DNA of 64,000 bases, taken from Solen grandis. Lineage: Eukaryota > Mollusca > Bivalvia > Adapedonta > Solenidae. The DNA is taken from NCBI GenBank assembly GCA_021229015.1, contig CM037782.1:58153518-58217517 (forward strand). The letters run 5' to 3'. The position numbers were made by a program, and so were the translations under genes. This document shows positions 32,901 through 40,829 of this stretch, in pieces. The notes beneath the pieces are model-generated. The model made no database searches. It was given only the letters and a program-made list of their open reading frames with translations, and was not told where the DNA came from. How positions within the stretch are numbered: the stretch's first letter is position 1; every line of letters starts with the position of its first letter.

Positions 32901-35821
32901 GCCAGATTTCACTTTGTTTACACTCTAGCATCTTCATCTTTTGAGCAATCATCCTCAAACTTTATGGCAATGCTTATGACCATAATGTCTCGATTGAGTT
33001 CGATTAAAGCTGAGATCTGTTGATTAGGTCAAGAGTTATGCCCCTTTAAATATTAAAAATATGCCATATTTCACATTGTTTACACTCTAGCATCTTCATC
33101 GTTTGAGCAATCATCTTCAAACTTTATGACAATATTTATGACCATAATGTCTCGAGTGAGTTCGATTATGGTTGAGATCAGTCAATTAGGTCAGGAGTTA
33201 TACCCTTCAATATTAAAAATATGCCATATTTCACATTGTTTACACTCTAGCATCTTCATCTTTTGAACAATCATCTTCAAACTTTATGGCAGTGTTTATG
33301 ACCATTAAGTCTCGATTGAGTTTGTATATAACTGAGATCGGTCAATTAGGTCAGGAGTTAAGCCCCTTTTAATATAAAAATGCCATATTTCACATTGTTT
33401 ACACTCTAGCATCTTCATCGTTTGAGCAATCATCTTCAAACTTTATGACAATATTTATGACCATAATGTCTCGAGTGAGTTCGATTATGGTTGAGATCAG
33501 TCAATTAGGTCAGGAGTTATACCCTTCAATATTAAAAATATGCCATATTTCACATTGTTTACACTCTAGCATCTTCATCTTTTGAACAATCATCTTCAAA
33601 CTTTATGGCAGTGTTTATGACCATTAAGTCTCGATTGAGTTTGTATATAGCTGAGATCTGTTGATTAGGTCAGGAGTTATGCCCCTTTAAATATAAAAAA
33701 ATGCCAGATTTCACTTTGATTACACTGTAACATCTTCATTTTTTTAGCAATCTTTTTTAAACTTTAAAACAATGTTTATGCCCATAATTTCGCAATCGGG
33801 TTCAATTATAACTGATATTGACAAGTTAATTTAGGAGTTATGCCATTTTCACCATAAAAAAGCCATATTTCACATTGTTTACACTCTAGCATCTTTATTT
33901 CCTAAGCAATCATCTTTCTCAGGTGAGCTTGTTTTTATATTATATTGCAATTAAGAGTTTACAAAACGATGTTATATAATCTTCAAAGATATGTTCTGCT
34001 GCAGGCGTGCGTTCAATATACCAAACCGTTTGCAACACGTCTCTTACAGTCAGCTATGGAGTTGTCTTAGGACCATTTACTATGCTGTTCACGTCCACTT
34101 TATGAGGTTCATAGGTATACATAGGAACATCGTGGTTTATGGCACTCAGATAACTTCATAGCAATCTATAAGCGTACGGTTGCATTCGGTTCGGCATACT
34201 TAACCCTTTCTCTCATAGAGGACACCATGAAAATACCATTGCGAACAGCATAAAACCAGATCAGCCTGCGAGTAACTCGCAGGCTGATCAGGTTTTATGC
34301 TGTTCGCTGCTCCTCAGTGGTCTGGAAATGAGGATTTTGTGATTAAATTTGGCAAGGTTTAACTGTGGTTTTCTGCAGATCAGGCTTTATGTGGTACCTA
34401 CTGAGTGCGTCAAAATGAGTCTATATGAGGGAAAGGGTTAACGCGCCCCGTGTTCTCGAAAATACTTAAGTGCGATCTCAAGCTCCAATTAGAGTATCAT
34501 ACTCAAATCCCTATTGAAACTAATGTTAGTAGTTTGAGTATAAGTATGAAAATCATACTTAAGTACCATTTTTATTTTCGAGAACACGGGGCCTGCTGGT
34601 TAAAATGAAAATTAATATGGCCGACAAGTTTGCCTTAATTGCTCATTAAATAGTTATGTCCGACTTCTGTTTGGAGGTAAGTGTCTATGTGTCAGATGAT
34701 ATACGAGTTTGTTACGATGGAATGAGTTATGCTATCTGTAATAGACAGCGTGTTTAAACGCTTTCCCCCATTGATACGAAAGTGCAGGAAACGTTTGCAC
34801 TTAGCTAATGTAACGGAATACTGTACAGTTGTGCCTTGGTTGCCTAGTACAACATGCTCACATTGAGACGGGCTAAACAGAATCCTGACAAGGTACTCTT
34901 TAATGAATTTCAATATACTAGTACACAATTTTAGGGCATGCATTAAAAGATTGCCCCCCCCCCCCTCCCCCCCCCACACACACACCCAATTACTTGACTA
35001 TCAAATACGACAAGATTGGATCATCAAGCTCGAATTAGATAATAGAGAATAGATGTGAATTGTGGTATACGTAGGTATCCATGGATCAAAACCAACCTGA
35101 TCGTCTCTGTATAATTGAATTATTGTCATGGCGACGGTAAACTCCTTTCAATAGCATCCGAGATAAGAGTGTTTGTTTGTTGCGTTTAAATTCTCACCGA
35201 CAGTTTTTCAGTCATTTGAAGACTATGTCTATTTAAGATAGGTATAGTACATCACACCGTAGATATGTGACATGATACGACACCCAGTCAAATTATCCCG
35301 ACACCGAGTCAAGCAGTTCTAGAACTACCTTGTATACATGCTGAAAGCTAAGCAGGAAACTACCAATACAATATAACGACTTTGGTATTTTGTGGTCGGG
35401 GATTAAACACACCACCTTCCGCTCCCGGGATGAATTACAGTATATATTGTGTTTTTAAATAATATTATGAGCTACCAGTAACAACATTTATATACACGTG
35501 TGCTTAATCAATATATATACAACAGCATATACCCGTCCGAAAAAGCGATGGTGGCTTGCCTACACGTTGCTACGTAACCCTGGTCTCGTGTCGGAGCGGC
35601 GCAGGGATCCCCCAGGCGTTGAACTTGAAGAAATAACAGTTGAAGAAAGTGAACAGAACAACGTTGCAGACAAATTAGGGGCTCTGAAGTTGAAGTGCTG
35701 TCAAAATAAGAAGATTACGATTCCCGCTGCCTTTTCAACGAATTTTATTGCCTCCATAGTGCTTTTGTCATTTGCCATATTGTATGCAGGGTGGCCAATA
35801 CTTATCAAGAATACATTTTAG
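12777..35821 (+). CDS. STRA6-like: STRA6-like retinoid transporter (15 exons, N-terminus incomplete)
   Basis: The joined exons 12777-12904, 13312-13432, 13997-14057, 15974-16108, 16633-16709, 17171-17282, 19192-19264, 20651-20726, 22723-22804, 23265-23313, 23643-23760, 25431-25547, 29736-29899, 30758-30952 and 35526-35821 are in phase at every join and give 600 residues plus stop. Vertebrate STRA6 is about 667 residues, so the N-terminus is lacking here. STRA6 is a multi-pass plasma membrane protein that takes up retinol. Family landmarks include VEYTRNLLRKYE (YLRNLL in human), the PVPGFRFPIAIV helix start, KLDDLLKQFQW, the LFLNASIGVFTFLRRILVGA helix, and RWWLAYTLLRNP near the end, which matches human RWGLAYTLLHNP. 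About nine hydrophobic stretches are visible. The C-terminus continues about 90 residues past this motif with an acidic linker and one more hydrophobic stretch. It could equally be an RBPR2-type paralogue. Confidence 0.92.
13312..13432 (+). CDS. STRA6-like: STRA6-like exon b
   Basis: Acceptor TTTCCAG, donor GTAAGT. It encodes IIYLFCLESTILVYPLFACM then TCRHKLFGAILGLAYSIG, equivalent to human LGLFYYAALYYPLAAC. Confidence 0.92.
13997..14057 (+). CDS. STRA6-like: STRA6-like exon c
   Basis: Acceptor CTCTAG, donor GTAAGC. It encodes WCTYEMYVTIQIGRCFSAFN, continuing the preceding frame, and ends in phase 0. Confidence 0.88.
15974..16108 (+). CDS. STRA6-like: STRA6-like exon d
   Basis: A strong acceptor (TTTTTGTTTTCAG) and donor GTATAC bound 45 codons: SDVNYSAHITIQELPVII then CNFLVLFKFIHKLYKCFK. 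It fits the human SLLASLPLLLGLGFLSLW helix. A second AG (ending at 16009) could trim 12 codons in frame. Confidence 0.78.
16125..16149. repeat. (CT)n microsatellite
   Basis: CT dinucleotide run directly downstream of STRA6-like exon d. Confidence 0.9.
16430..16560 (-). repeat. tRNA-like SINE fragment, minus strand
   Basis: Reversed, it reads CACTGTAGTCCTCTGGTAGA then GTGTTCGATCCCCCACC. These are an A-box-like and a B-box-like pair at tRNA-like spacing, followed by AAGAGCGATGCC. Confidence 0.5.
16633..16709 (+). CDS. STRA6-like: STRA6-like exon e
   Basis: Acceptor TATATAG, donor GTAATT. An in-frame TAG lies directly before the exon, which fixes the start. It encodes NQSKFSRKFHVEYTRNLLRK then YEVDD, matching human EEYLRNLLCRKK. 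Confidence 0.88.
17171..17282 (+). CDS. STRA6-like: STRA6-like exon f
   Basis: Acceptor TTACAG, donor GTAGAT. It encodes ATWVAKMKAKLLQPVPGFRF then PIAIVCSTFMGGVMLFM. The join to exon g aligns without a gap to human [20 protein letters not shown]. Confidence 0.9.
18090..18235 (-). repeat. Dispersed ATTTCGTGGGTAC-type repeat, minus strand
   Basis: Reverse-strand words AATAAATGCATCCACGG, GATCCACGAATAAA and ACCTCACGTTTCCTAGAACA match copies at 36050-36170 and 52445-52570 (GTGGGTACATTTATTC, CTAGAAAACGTGAGG). Confidence 0.65.
18312..18985 (+). mobile_element. GCTCACCTGAGCAC element, copy 1
   Basis: It starts TTTTTAGCTCACCTGAGCAC with a stem-loop to GGTGAGC. A CGTCCGGCGTCCGCCGTCGT stretch and a core with two related units (ACGACATCTCCTCTGAAACC) follow. 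It ends CAGGTGAGCGATCC plus stem-loop ATGGCC...GGCC and CTCTTGTTT. No protein is encoded. The architecture fits non-autonomous Helentron-associated elements. Confidence 0.75.
19125..19146. repeat. (CT)n microsatellite
   Basis: CT dinucleotide run upstream of STRA6-like exon g. Confidence 0.9.
19192..19264 (+). CDS. STRA6-like: STRA6-like exon g
   Basis: Acceptor CATACAG, donor GTGAGG. It encodes VNLLCASLFEGLAKIVPQFT then KLIT, equivalent to the human helix end and VVPTIQKVRAG. Confidence 0.85.
19400..19444. repeat. C-run, (CA)n and (CG)n tract
   Basis: A run of ten C is followed by CACACACACG and a (GC)n tract. It is another Z-DNA-prone sequence in the STRA6-like gene. Confidence 0.9.
19696..20390 (-). 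mobile_element. GCTCACCTGAGCAC element, copy 2, minus strand
   Basis: It begins AAACAAGAGGGCC (reverse of GGCCCTCTTGTTT) with CGCTCACCTGAGA, and ends GAGCACATGTGCTCATGTGA then GCTAAAA. The core has about three units containing AAATCTGGCATTTTT and GGGGCATAACTCCTGAC, the reverse of the units in the 31.2-33.9 kb array. Confidence 0.8.
20651..20726 (+). CDS. STRA6-like: STRA6-like exon h
   Basis: Acceptor TATTTTAG, donor GTATGT. It encodes AANVIATFLTFLVGIKNLFV then TVKNY, equivalent to human SALVLSCLLTFLVLMRSLV. Confidence 0.88.
21014..21617 (-). mobile_element. GCTCACCTGAGCAC-type element, diverged copy 3, minus strand
   Basis: It starts AAACAAGAAATATATTTTAA, contains ATACTCGGCCGTGGTACCCA, a diverged pair of core units and CCAGACGACGGACGAAGGTC. 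It ends ACTCACCTCTTGCTGAGATG then AGCTAAA. The terminal motifs are recognisable but mutated. Confidence 0.6.
22648..22669. repeat. (GA)n microsatellite
   Basis: Short GA run about 55 bp upstream of STRA6-like exon i. Confidence 0.9.
22723..22804 (+). CDS. STRA6-like: STRA6-like exon i
   Basis: Acceptor CTTACAG, donor GTAACG. It encodes RDMLLLYKGDRSFIPENLRH then APPNILM, the family's R(T/D)(N/M)L..L.(R/K)G loop. Confidence 0.88.
23265..23313 (+). CDS. STRA6-like: STRA6-like exon j
   Basis: A 49 bp micro-size exon: acceptor TTTTAG, donor GTATTT. It encodes ARGMRYIGTAIVGMFW, the start of a helix, equivalent to the SAYQTAFICLG region. Confidence 0.8.
23330..23632. repeat. Trinucleotide-rich (ACT/ACC/GCT) intronic repeat
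   Basis: A 300 bp run of TACTAC, ACCACC and GCTGCT words fills most of the short intron between exons j and k. The Thr-rich and Val-rich open frames on the two strands are not genes. Confidence 0.9.
23643..23760 (+). CDS. STRA6-like: STRA6-like exon k
   Basis: Acceptor TTTTCAG, donor GTGAGT. It encodes GTVFCYLMLAVPLSLMFMTI then NELDRVGKLDDLLKQFQWI. Confidence 0.9.
23909..23963. repeat. (CA)n(CG)n(CA)n microsatellite
   Basis: Alternating purine-pyrimidine tract: CA, then CG, then CA again. Such tracts can adopt Z-DNA. Confidence 0.95.
24023..24489. mobile_element. Foldback MITE with AATTAT target duplication
   Basis: Long inverted arms of about 220-230 bp open with TATGGTGGCATATTTCTGCC and close with its complement. 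They meet near 24245. AATTAT directly flanks both ends (24017-24022 and 24490-24495). It encodes no protein and lies in the intron between STRA6-like exons k and l. Confidence 0.85.
25431..25547 (+). CDS. STRA6-like: STRA6-like exon l
   Basis: Acceptor TTTTTAG, donor GTTTTT. It encodes YPVCMIIIFKFQTYMVGRFL then VQPKLNQKDKDRPLAVDN. Confidence 0.87.
25640..25815. repeat. A/T-rich imperfect tandem repeat
   Basis: Repeated TTATGTTCTTAA, TTCGTTCATAAAAAA and TTCAATAA words make up a very AT-rich intronic tract. Confidence 0.7.
26405..26645 (-). repeat. tRNA-derived SINE, family 2, minus strand
   Basis: The reverse strand starts GGGGCCTCCGTGGCCGAGAG, GGTTAAGTCGC (A-box of Leu/Ser-tRNA type), then GTGGGTTTGAATCCC (B-box). 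It ends with ATGACTGAAATACTGTCG, the tail also used by SINE family 1. A conserved middle carries GGTAGAACCACCGACCTACC on the plus strand. Confidence 0.85.
26650..28429. other. Intronic interval with GAAA-rich tract and possible LINE tail
   Basis: 27060-27200 is rich in AAGAAAGAAAGAAC. 27505-27550 reads AATCTTGGAAATAAACTATT then GAATTGAATTGAATAAA, which resembles the 3' tail of a CR1/L2-type LINE. No coding remnant was recognised upstream. A CT-rich tract lies at 28030-28055. Confidence 0.4.
28430..29292. repeat. Dispersed repeat ending in TAGGTTTTCG hairpin
   Basis: The unit includes ATGACCTTGACCTTTGCA and TTTCGTGGACACACCC. It closes with a long imperfect stem-loop TAGGTTTTCG...CGAAAACCTA enclosing CTGCGTTGCAG at about 29256-29292. 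It looks like another tandem-core/terminal-hairpin family. Confidence 0.5.
29736..29899 (+). CDS. STRA6-like: STRA6-like exon m
   Basis: Acceptor TTTTTCAG, donor GTAAGC. It encodes TAYDIFGFFMLFLNASIGVF then TFLRRILVGAFMGVFLIPRM. It aligns with human [20 protein letters not shown] and the D(R/L)SLL motif. Confidence 0.93.
30758..30952 (+). CDS. STRA6-like: STRA6-like exon n
   Basis: Acceptor TTTCTAG, donor GTACGT. It encodes YLNYLGMLMVDYAHNNPIMR then VFCDLVLTSVTRRRDL, equivalent to human [20 protein letters not shown]. Confidence 0.92.
31178..33934 (+). mobile_element. GCTCACC element with expanded ~160-170 bp tandem array
   Basis: It starts TTTTAAGCTCACCCTGAGCA with CCGTCGTCCGTCGTGCGTCG and ends TCTCAGGTGAGCTTGTTTTT. 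Between them are about 16 units, each with CACTCTAGCATCTTCATCTT, GAGCAATCATCTTCAAACTT, GAGTTCGATTATGGCTGAGA and AGGTCAGGAGTTATGCCCCT. Some adjacent pairs are nearly identical (for example units near 32100-32400 and 33000-33300), which shows recent multi-unit duplication. It fills most of the last STRA6-like intron. Confidence 0.9.
34200..34441 (+). mobile_element. TTAA-flanked MITE, copy B
   Basis: It has the same ends (TTAACCCTTTCTCTCATA / TATATGAGGGAAAGGGTTAA) and the same internal GCAGGCTGATC hairpin as copy A, with few differences. That suggests recent movement. It lies in the last STRA6-like intron. Confidence 0.85.
34445..34592. mobile_element. Short foldback element, GCCCCGTGTTCTCGAAAATA ends
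   Basis: The inverted ends GCCCCGTGTTCTCG and CGAGAACACGGGGC, each followed inward by ACTTAAGT / TCATACTTAAGT words, make a 148 bp palindrome-like element. It sits 3 bp from the end of MITE copy B. Confidence 0.75.
34954..34985. repeat. Poly-C and (CA)n tract
   Basis: Two C runs separated by T, then CACACACACA. Confidence 0.9.
35170..35430 (-). repeat. SINE family 1, minus strand
   Basis: Shares GACAGTTTTTCAGTCATTTG, CCGTAGATATGTGACATGAT, ATTATCCCGACACCGAG and GTGGTCGGGGATTAAAC (B-box side) with the SINE at 51846-52163. It ends about 95 bp before the STRA6-like terminal exon. Confidence 0.75.
35526..35821 (+). CDS. STRA6-like: STRA6-like terminal exon
   Basis: Acceptor TACAACAG, stop TAG at 35819-35821. 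It opens with AYTRPKKRWWLAYTLLRNPG. Tyr at codon 35561-35563 lines up with human Tyr643 in YTLL. An acidic run ELEEITVEESEQ and a Cys/Lys patch follow. Then comes a hydrophobic segment NFIASIVLLSFAILYAGWPI, ending ILIKNTF. Human STRA6 stops about 24 residues after YTLL, so the last part is an extension. Confidence 0.92.
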
Positions 35822-36049
35822 GTCTATAACCGAGCAATTGAGACACTGTTTTGTGAAAATGTTGAATATAAATCTTGAAAAGACAAAAACAAAACAGGCC
35901 AAGAAAACCCTTTATTTTAATATTAAAAACTCTCTGTAAACGTGCATCCTGTTGTGTAACATACGTAGACATGTACTTGCTGTTGACCACATGTGACTAT
36001 CTCCGACTACCCAATCATCAGAGGCATTGTTATCTTGGTTCCTATACTG

Positions 36050-36170
36050 TAAAATCATTAATTTTCATTGACATTAAATTTCGTTGATAATGTACCTAGG
36101 GGAATATCGTGGGTACATTTATTCGTAGATCTATGTTCTAGAAAACGTGAGGTCTATATAGGAGAAAAGT
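36050..36170 (+). repeat. Dispersed ATTTCGTGGGTAC-type repeat
   Basis: TACTGTAAAATCATTAATTT, TATCGTGGGTACATTTATTC and CTAGAAAACGTGAGGTCTAT match the copies at 18090-18235 (reverse) and 52445-52570. Confidence 0.65.
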
Positions 36171-36434
36171 TTTCGTTAGGATTAATATTCTCAAAGGTTT
36201 CTTCCAGTATACAAATACCTTTAAAGAAAGGACGACTAGCTAAATTGTATAAAGAAATTAACAAAATCTCTTTGGGTAAATAATAAATTAAATCCGTGAA
36301 AAATGATGCTCCCGTGTATAAGCTAGTTTCCTTAAATACTTTGTTCGCTTGTACATTACAAAGAACCTTTTTTTTTTAAATTTTCTTCGGGAAATCATAC
36401 CGAACTTATTTTCATCTTGAAAGCATGTAGCTCT

Positions 36435-36930
36435 TTTGCTAACTTTCAAAGCCCTGCATGATTCGGCTCCGACTTACATAACTTCGATGTTAACTGAAGC
36501 ATCTTAAAATAATAAAATGGCATCTATGATCAGTATCGTATGATAACTTAATGATTCCTAAATCTAATAGCTTATTATACAGTAAATCATTTGCAACTGT
36601 TGTCACAAACCTATGGCACTTTCTTCCATTGAAAATAAAGAGAAATGCGAGTCGATTGCGTCTTTAAAAAATGCTTGAAAATGTACTTATTAGAACATGT
36701 GTAGTGCATTGCCAATTATTTATGTACATAATTGGTAAATGTTGTTATGCATCTGTTGTTATTATAAATATTATTACCTTTCACACTTTTTGAATTTTGA
36801 CAGTTTTCCATGAGGATATTGTTTTTTAATATTTTTTCAGATTTCGTCATCATAAACATTGAGTGTATATTTGATGGGAGAGGTGGAATAAAATGAACAA
36901 TTCTTATTGCCAAAAAAAAATAAAAAAAAA
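36435..36930 (+). pseudogene. LINE ORF2 C-terminal relic
   Basis: Translation in pieces gives LTFKALHDSAPTYITSMLTE, then LMIPKSNSLLYSKSFATVVT, NLWHFLPLKIKRNASRL and KKCLKMYLLEHV. This is the same region as the 4590-5083 relic but from a different, more decayed element. Frames change at least twice, and an A-rich tail ends near 36940. Confidence 0.7.
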
Positions 36931-36939
36931 AAAAAAAAA

Positions 36940-37862
36940 AATCCGGCGCCATTGTGACACGATTTATAAAATGCCCAACATTTATAATATATCCCGGCCT
37001 GAAGTCTGTGAAGTGCTTGCTTTACTTGAATCGCAAAATGTAATTTGGGTGGAATGGGGCTGAGGTCATTGTCACTGTTTCTAAAATTAGAAAACCAATG
37101 TGGATATATATGTTGTGACTTTGGATAAAGCCGTGTGGCGCTGGTGTTAACAATATTTACTGGCAGCTATATAATTTCCTTTCTAGCATCAATTATTCAC
37201 TGCATGTACATTACAAATCATTATTGTATTTGGCGATCATATTATTTATATTTTGATACTATTTTTTTTTATTTCTTTGACGTCAGCGTTTGAAATGCAA
37301 CCACTTTATGAATCTGAAAAAAACAAACTGTTCATCTATGGTTCATCTATGTTTCCAAACTAAATATATTCGTATAATCGAGATACTAGTATTAGTTTGA
37401 ATCATTTATGAAAAAAAAAAAATATTATTGCTGCTCAACATATGTCGCTTTAAAAACAGACTACGCAACGTTTATAGCGTATGATATCTGAAAATATGTC
37501 TGATTCGTTATTGTTTTACATGTATATTTATAGTTGCTGCTTATTGCTAATATTCTGTTTGCAACATATGGCTGTGTAGTAAATAAAAAAAAAGAAAATT
37601 TCACTTTGTATATTCATTTGTACACGTTTCCCTGAACTTAAATAAATGCGTTTTTAATTTTATTTTATTTTTTGTAATCTTAATCGAAAATTGTAAATTG
37701 TAAAAGGGTTTTTATTCATGCATTCATTTATATATGACGTAATCAATAAATATTTTGAAACATCCAATGGTGATCAGTGAAGTACCGACAACAATTTCTA
37801 TCGTCTCTGGTAAATCATGTATTTTATGTTTAGTGGTATCTGTCTAACCCAATCTACAACCA
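36940..37862. other. Non-coding interval
   Basis: AT-rich, with A/T homopolymers. Nothing further was recognised. Confidence 0.4.
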
Positions 37863-38660
37863 TTTTTAGCTCACCTGAGCACGACGTGCTCATGGTGAGC
37901 TTTTGTGATCGCCTTTTGTCCGTCGTCCGTCCGTGCGTGCGTGCGTCTTGCGTCAACTTTTCCTTTAAACAACTTCTCCTCGTAAACCACTGGATGGATT
38001 TTGACTCAAATTCACAGGAATCATCCTTATCATGACCTCTATCAAAGTTGTTCAAATTATTTTGATTGGGTTAATAAATAGGTCACAGGAGCTAAAAATA
38101 GATTTTTAAAATGCAATCTTAGAAAATCTTCTCCTGCAAAACTGTAAGGCCTAGAGCTTTAATAATTGGTATGTAGAATTGTCTTATGAACATCTACAAA
38201 AGTTCAGATCATGACCCTGGGGTCAAAATTGGCCCCGCCCCAGGGGTCATTTTATTTTTCATAGGTTTATATAGTGAAAAACTTTAAAAATCTTCTTCTA
38301 TGAAACAATAAGGCCTAGAGCTAAGATATTTGGCGTGTAGCATTGTCTAGTGAATCTCTACAAAAGTTGTTCAAATTATGACCCTGGGGTTAGAATTGGC
38401 CTTGCCCCGGGGGTCACTTGTTTTACATAAACTTATATAGGAAAAACTTTAAAAATCTTCTCCTATGAAACCATAAGGCCTAGAGCTAAGATATTTGGTA
38501 TGTAACATCATCTAATGGTTCATTACCAAGATTGTTCAAATCATAGCCCTATGGTGATAAATGACCCCGCACCAGGGGTTACTTGTTTTACATAGAGTTT
38601 TATAGGAAAGTCTTAAAAATCTTCTTTTATGAATCCATAAGGCCTAGAGCTTAGATAATT
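37863..38660 (+). mobile_element. GCTCACCTGAGCAC element, subfamily B, 3'-truncated
   Basis: It starts TTTTTAGCTCACCTGAGCAC with stem-loop to GTGCTCATGGTGAGC, then GTCCGTCGTCCGTCCGTGCG. About four ~170 bp units follow (AAGGCCTAGAGCTAAGATAT, CAAAAGTTGTTCAAATCATG, CCCCAGGGGTCACTTGTTTT). It breaks off where a second copy begins at 38661. Confidence 0.8.
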
Positions 38661-39833
38661 AGCTCACCTGAGCACAACGTGCTCATGGTGAGCTTTTATG
38701 ATTGCCTTTTGTCCGGCGTCTGTCGTCCGTCCATCTGTCCGTGCGTGCGTGCGTCTTGTGTCAACTTTTTCCATTAAACAACATCTCCTCCTAATCCGCT
38801 GAAGGGATTTTGACAAAATTTCACAGGAATCATCCTTATGATGTCCTCTAACACAATTGTACAAATTATTATGATTGGTTGAAAAAGTAGGTCACAGAAG
38901 CTAAAAATAGATTTTAAAATGCAATCTTAGAAAATCTTCTCCTACAGCGTGTAGAATTGTCTTATAAACCTTTACAAAAATTGTTCAAATCATGGCCCTA
39001 GGGTCAAAATTTACCCTGCCCCAGGGGTCACTTTATTTTACATAGGCTTATTTAGGGAAAACCTAGAAAAATCTTCTCATCAGAAACCACATAGCCTGGT
39101 GTTAAGATATTGGGTATGTAGTATTGTCTGGTGGATCTCTACTTAAGTTGTTCAAATCATGGCCCTTGTGTGAAAATTGGCCCTGCCCTAGGGGTCACTT
39201 GATTTTACATAGGAAAAATAGAAAAATCATCTCCTGAAATACTGCAAGGCTTAGAGCTTGGATATTTGGTATGTAGAATTGTCTTGTGAACTACTACAAA
39301 ATTTGTTAAAATAATGACCTCTGGGTCAAAATTGCACTCGCTCCAGGGGTCATTTTATTATACAAAGGCTTTTATAGGGAAAAACTAGAAAAATCTTCTT
39401 ATCAGACACCACATGGCTTAGAGCTTAGATATAAGGCTTGTACCATTGTCTAGTGGATCTCTCTACCAACGTTGTTCAAATCATGGCCCTTGGGTCCAAA
39501 CTGGGTCCGCCCCAGGTGTCACTTGATTTTACATAGGCTTATATAGAGGAAGAAAAGAAAACCTTCTTCTCAGAAACCACAAGGCCAAGAGTTAAGGTGT
39601 CTAGAACACGCTCCATTAATTTCAAAGCTAGATCAGTAAGCTTAAAGGGAAAACCTTGTAGAAACCATATGGCATTGTGCATGCAGCATTATCTAGTGGA
39701 TCATTACCAAAGTTTGTTTTTAATCATGGCCCTGTGTCAAAATTGGTCCCACTTTAAGTATTTTCATATTATAAACCATTGAAAGCAATATTTCTCAGGT
39801 GAGCGATTAAGGGCCATCATGGCCCTCTTGTTT
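38661..39833 (+). mobile_element. GCTCACCTGAGCAC element, subfamily B, complete
   Basis: It starts TTAGCTCACCTGAGCACAAC and ends CTCAGGTGAGCGATTAAGGG then CCATCATGGCCCTCTTGTTT. It has about five core units of the same kind as the copy to its left. The pair forms a head-to-tail array or a nested insertion. Confidence 0.8.
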
Positions 39834-40749
39834 GATCAGACCCATTAAAAGTGTAATCAATCCCTAAGAAATGGATAGCATCATTTCATTGGTCAAATAT
39901 GGTGAGACAATGCGAAAGAAGCCACGTGACCATTTTGTGACGTTTTAAAAGCTACAATGCGTTCATAACATTTTTCCCCGTTTGTATTGTTATTAACAAT
40001 CATATTGATCTTTGTAGGCCACAAATGAAAAAAAAACGTGAAAAAGAAAAAAAAATGTAATTGAAATTAAAACATTTTATTTTATGTTTTTGAGTCGATT
40101 CCTAATATTCGGTAAAAACATTAGTGATGTAGTTTTTGCAATAACAAACAAAATATTTCCGGAATCTGAAGGTTTTCCCCTCATCTTCGAATATACTGTA
40201 CATCTGACGAAGAAAGAATCACTAGGGCCTATGTGTAGGCTTCGCACGAGTTATGTCCCATTGAAAATGATGAAGAAATAAAATAATTATAACATTTTTT
40301 CTTCTCCGAATTGAGGCAAAATCTACTGCGATAGCACAATATACCACGTAACATGACCATAATATTCAAGCAGTATACGGACTCAAAACACAGAAAATTC
40401 ATTTTTTAGCTTATGAAAGACTTTATGTTCATCATTTCCAAATACGTTATTCCCTTTTACAATAATTATGACTATAAATTCCATGAAGATTTTCAACCAT
40501 GATAAATAGCGGCAATTATTGTCCTACAGTCAGTTGTAAAAACAATTTGGTCGAACATCAATTTAATGTAGGCTACCATGTTTATGAGAGTATATTTGTT
40601 GTACAGAAAGACGTGTTTTCTTTAGGTTTGATAATAAAAAATGCAGTCCATCTCCTAGTAAAGCACATAATGCTTGTGTTTTTCGTTTTATTTCTCTAAC
40701 ATGGATCTGGATGGGTATATTGCAGGGCTTTTCAGCATAAATGAAAAAG

Positions 40750-40775
40750 GGGGAGAGAGAGAGAGAGAGAGAGAG
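40750..40775. repeat. (GA)n microsatellite
   Basis: GA dinucleotide run following AAAAAGGGG. Confidence 0.9.
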
Positions 40776-40829
40776 CTGATTTTTGGCAGAATATAAGCCT
40801 CCAAGAGTTCTTTTTAGTCTGTGAAGATG

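Noticed and set aside
31178..33934. CRISPR-like array because of regular repeats
   Set aside because: Units are directly adjacent and ~165 bp long with no unique spacers; the host is eukaryotic.
36068..36283. 71-codon open frame downstream of STRA6
   Set aside because: Its first half is a dispersed repeat found at two other places; no protein family match.
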